A stretch of 15,622 nucleotides of DNA from Polaromonas sp. (lineage in GTDB: Bacteria; Pseudomonadota; Gammaproteobacteria; Burkholderiales; Burkholderiaceae_C). The stretch spans positions 1 to 15,622 of the forward strand of contig JAHFQQ010000045.1 of assembly GCA_023259235.1 (NCBI GenBank), written 5' to 3'. The translations under genes were made by a program, and so were the position numbers. The notes beneath the pieces are model-generated. The model was given only the letters and a program-made list of their open reading frames with translations, searched no databases and was not told the origin of the DNA. Positions 14,884-15,622 of the stretch are shown piece after piece. The stretch's first letter is position 1. The number at the start of each line of letters is the position of its first letter.

Positions 14884-15622
14884 ATGAAATTACATCGTTT
14901 CCTCACTTCGGCCGTTATCGCCGGAGCACTGGCCGCTGGCGGCAGTGCTCAAGCGTCTCTAACCACATTTGCGTCTTTCAGCGGTGCCGGAATCGGTCTG
15001 TCAACCGGCGGCTGGGGTTCGACAACACAGTCGGGCACCATCTCGGCCAATGTACCTGTGGGGGCCACCGTGCTCGCCGCTTATCTGTACACCTCCACCT
15101 ACGGCTGGAATGCCGGTGTCGGCGGCACATTCAACCTCAATAGCGTGAGCTACACGCGACTGGGTCCCGTCAATTGGGGTGGAGAGGCTGGTCGCGCGGA
15201 CGTGACGAGCATCGTCAAGCCCCTCATTGACGGTGGCCTGGGTGGGGTTTACAACTTCGCCATCACCGAGACTAGCGACGTCCAGGACGGCTCGGCACTC
15301 GTAGTCGTCTATAGCGACCCGACGGTCAGCGCCGTTCAGTCGGTCGGCATCCTGGACGGCTTTTCCCAAACCACCGGCGACTCGACGGCAATCAACTTTA
15401 CTACGCCGCTCGATCCAACCGCCCCTGGCTTCCTGGCTGACATGCGGCTGGGCATCGGTTTCAGTTACGACGGCAATGGCTGTACTGGCAGCGGTCAATC
15501 GTCCAGCGTCACCGTCAACGGAACGACCATCACCAATAGTGCCGGCTGCAACGACGACAGCGTGGACACCGTTGCGGCCGATGGCAACCTGATTACCGTT
15601 GGCGACAATAACGACCCGTTCT
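14884..15622 (+). CDS. Secreted PEP-CTERM-type protein, truncated by window end
   Basis: At least 246 residues are visible and the frame is still open at the edge. A clear signal peptide (MKLHRFLTSAVIAGALAAGG SAQA, cleavage after residue 24) is followed by a beta-rich, Gly/Ser/Thr/Asn-rich exported domain: VPVGATVLAAYLYTSTYG, RADVTSIVKPLI, GSALVVVYSD, GILDGF, MRLGIGFSYDG and a late DGNLITVGDNNDP. The pattern recalls DUF3344-like or other choice-of-anchor surface proteins, but the family assignment is uncertain. Two cysteines (in NGCTGS and AGCNDD) may pair. The C-terminal sorting signal, if present, lies beyond the window, so 'PEP-CTERM' is inferred from the sigma-54 promoter, the 17-bp site and the gene context. 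It could be floc- or matrix-associated. Confidence 0.75.
   Translation, partial: MKLHRFLTSAVIAGALAAGGSAQASLTTFASFSGAGIGLSTGGWGSTTQSGTISANVPVGATVLAAYLYTSTYGWNAGVGGTFNLNSVSYTRLGPVNWGGEAGRADVTSIVKPLIDGGLGGVYNFAITETSDVQDGSALVVVYSDPTVSAVQSVGILDGFSQTTGDSTAINFTTPLDPTAPGFLADMRLGIGFSYDGNGCTGSGQSSSVTVNGTTITNSAGCNDDSVDTVAADGNLITVGDNNDPF

Noticed and set aside
15001..15498. Minus-strand 165-codon frame opposite the terminal secreted-protein gene
   Set aside because: The plus frame has a signal peptide, ribosome site and promoter; the minus frame is its shadow.
1..15622. CRISPR arrays, tRNA or rRNA genes
   Set aside because: No regularly spaced repeats and no tRNA- or rRNA-like sequence were seen.

Overview
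The window looks like a betaproteobacterial chromosome segment (Rhodocyclales/Nitrosomonadales-like) carrying part of a PEP-CTERM/exosortase exopolysaccharide locus. The order EpsB-like sugar transferase, PrsK, PrsR, PrsT is the diagnostic core of that system in Gram-negative exopolysaccharide producers. The exosortase itself lies outside the window. Taxon is inferred from gene content and protein style only.

Layout. 2-424: C-terminal end of an O-antigen ligase/polymerase. 594-8317, all plus strand: undecaprenyl-phosphate sugar-1-phosphate transferase, PrsK histidine kinase, PrsR sigma-54 activator (ATGA overlap with prsK), PrsT TPR lipoprotein. 8318-11556: a second plus-strand operon, with a 203-residue twin-arginine-type exported protein followed by a tightly coupled cassette of a PqqD-like protein, an HprK-related kinase A and a PF14907-type nucleotidyltransferase (the 'HPr-rel-A' cassette). 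11664-12434: periplasmic trypsin-like protease with its own sigma-70-type promoter. 12465-13787, minus strand: PEP-CTERM-associated N-acyl amino acid synthase (FeeM-like) fused to a C-terminal PilZ domain. 13784-14883: about 1.1 kb with no intact gene, holding two relics: a frameshifted PilZ tail paralogous to the acyltransferase C-terminus (minus) and a truncated ice-binding-like (DUF3494) gene (plus). 14884-15622: secreted PEP-CTERM-type protein, cut by the window end.

How it fits together. Three plus-strand units (the 203-aa protein plus cassette, the ice-binding relic, the last secreted protein) are each preceded by a sigma-54 -24/-12 element with exact GG/GC spacing, and upstream of each by a shared 17-bp partly dyadic site (TGTCGATATcTCTtACA-like). 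The site sits 80-81 bp from the GG in two cases and 113 bp in the third. This is the arrangement expected for enhancer sites of a sigma-54 activator, and PrsR is encoded in the same window. I infer that PrsK/PrsR controls the surface/secreted proteins and also the HPr-rel-A operon. The strongest candidate for an under-described system is therefore that operon: an exported Tat-type protein with a PqqD-like chaperone, a kinase-fold enzyme and a nucleotidyltransferase, placed in the PEP-CTERM regulon.
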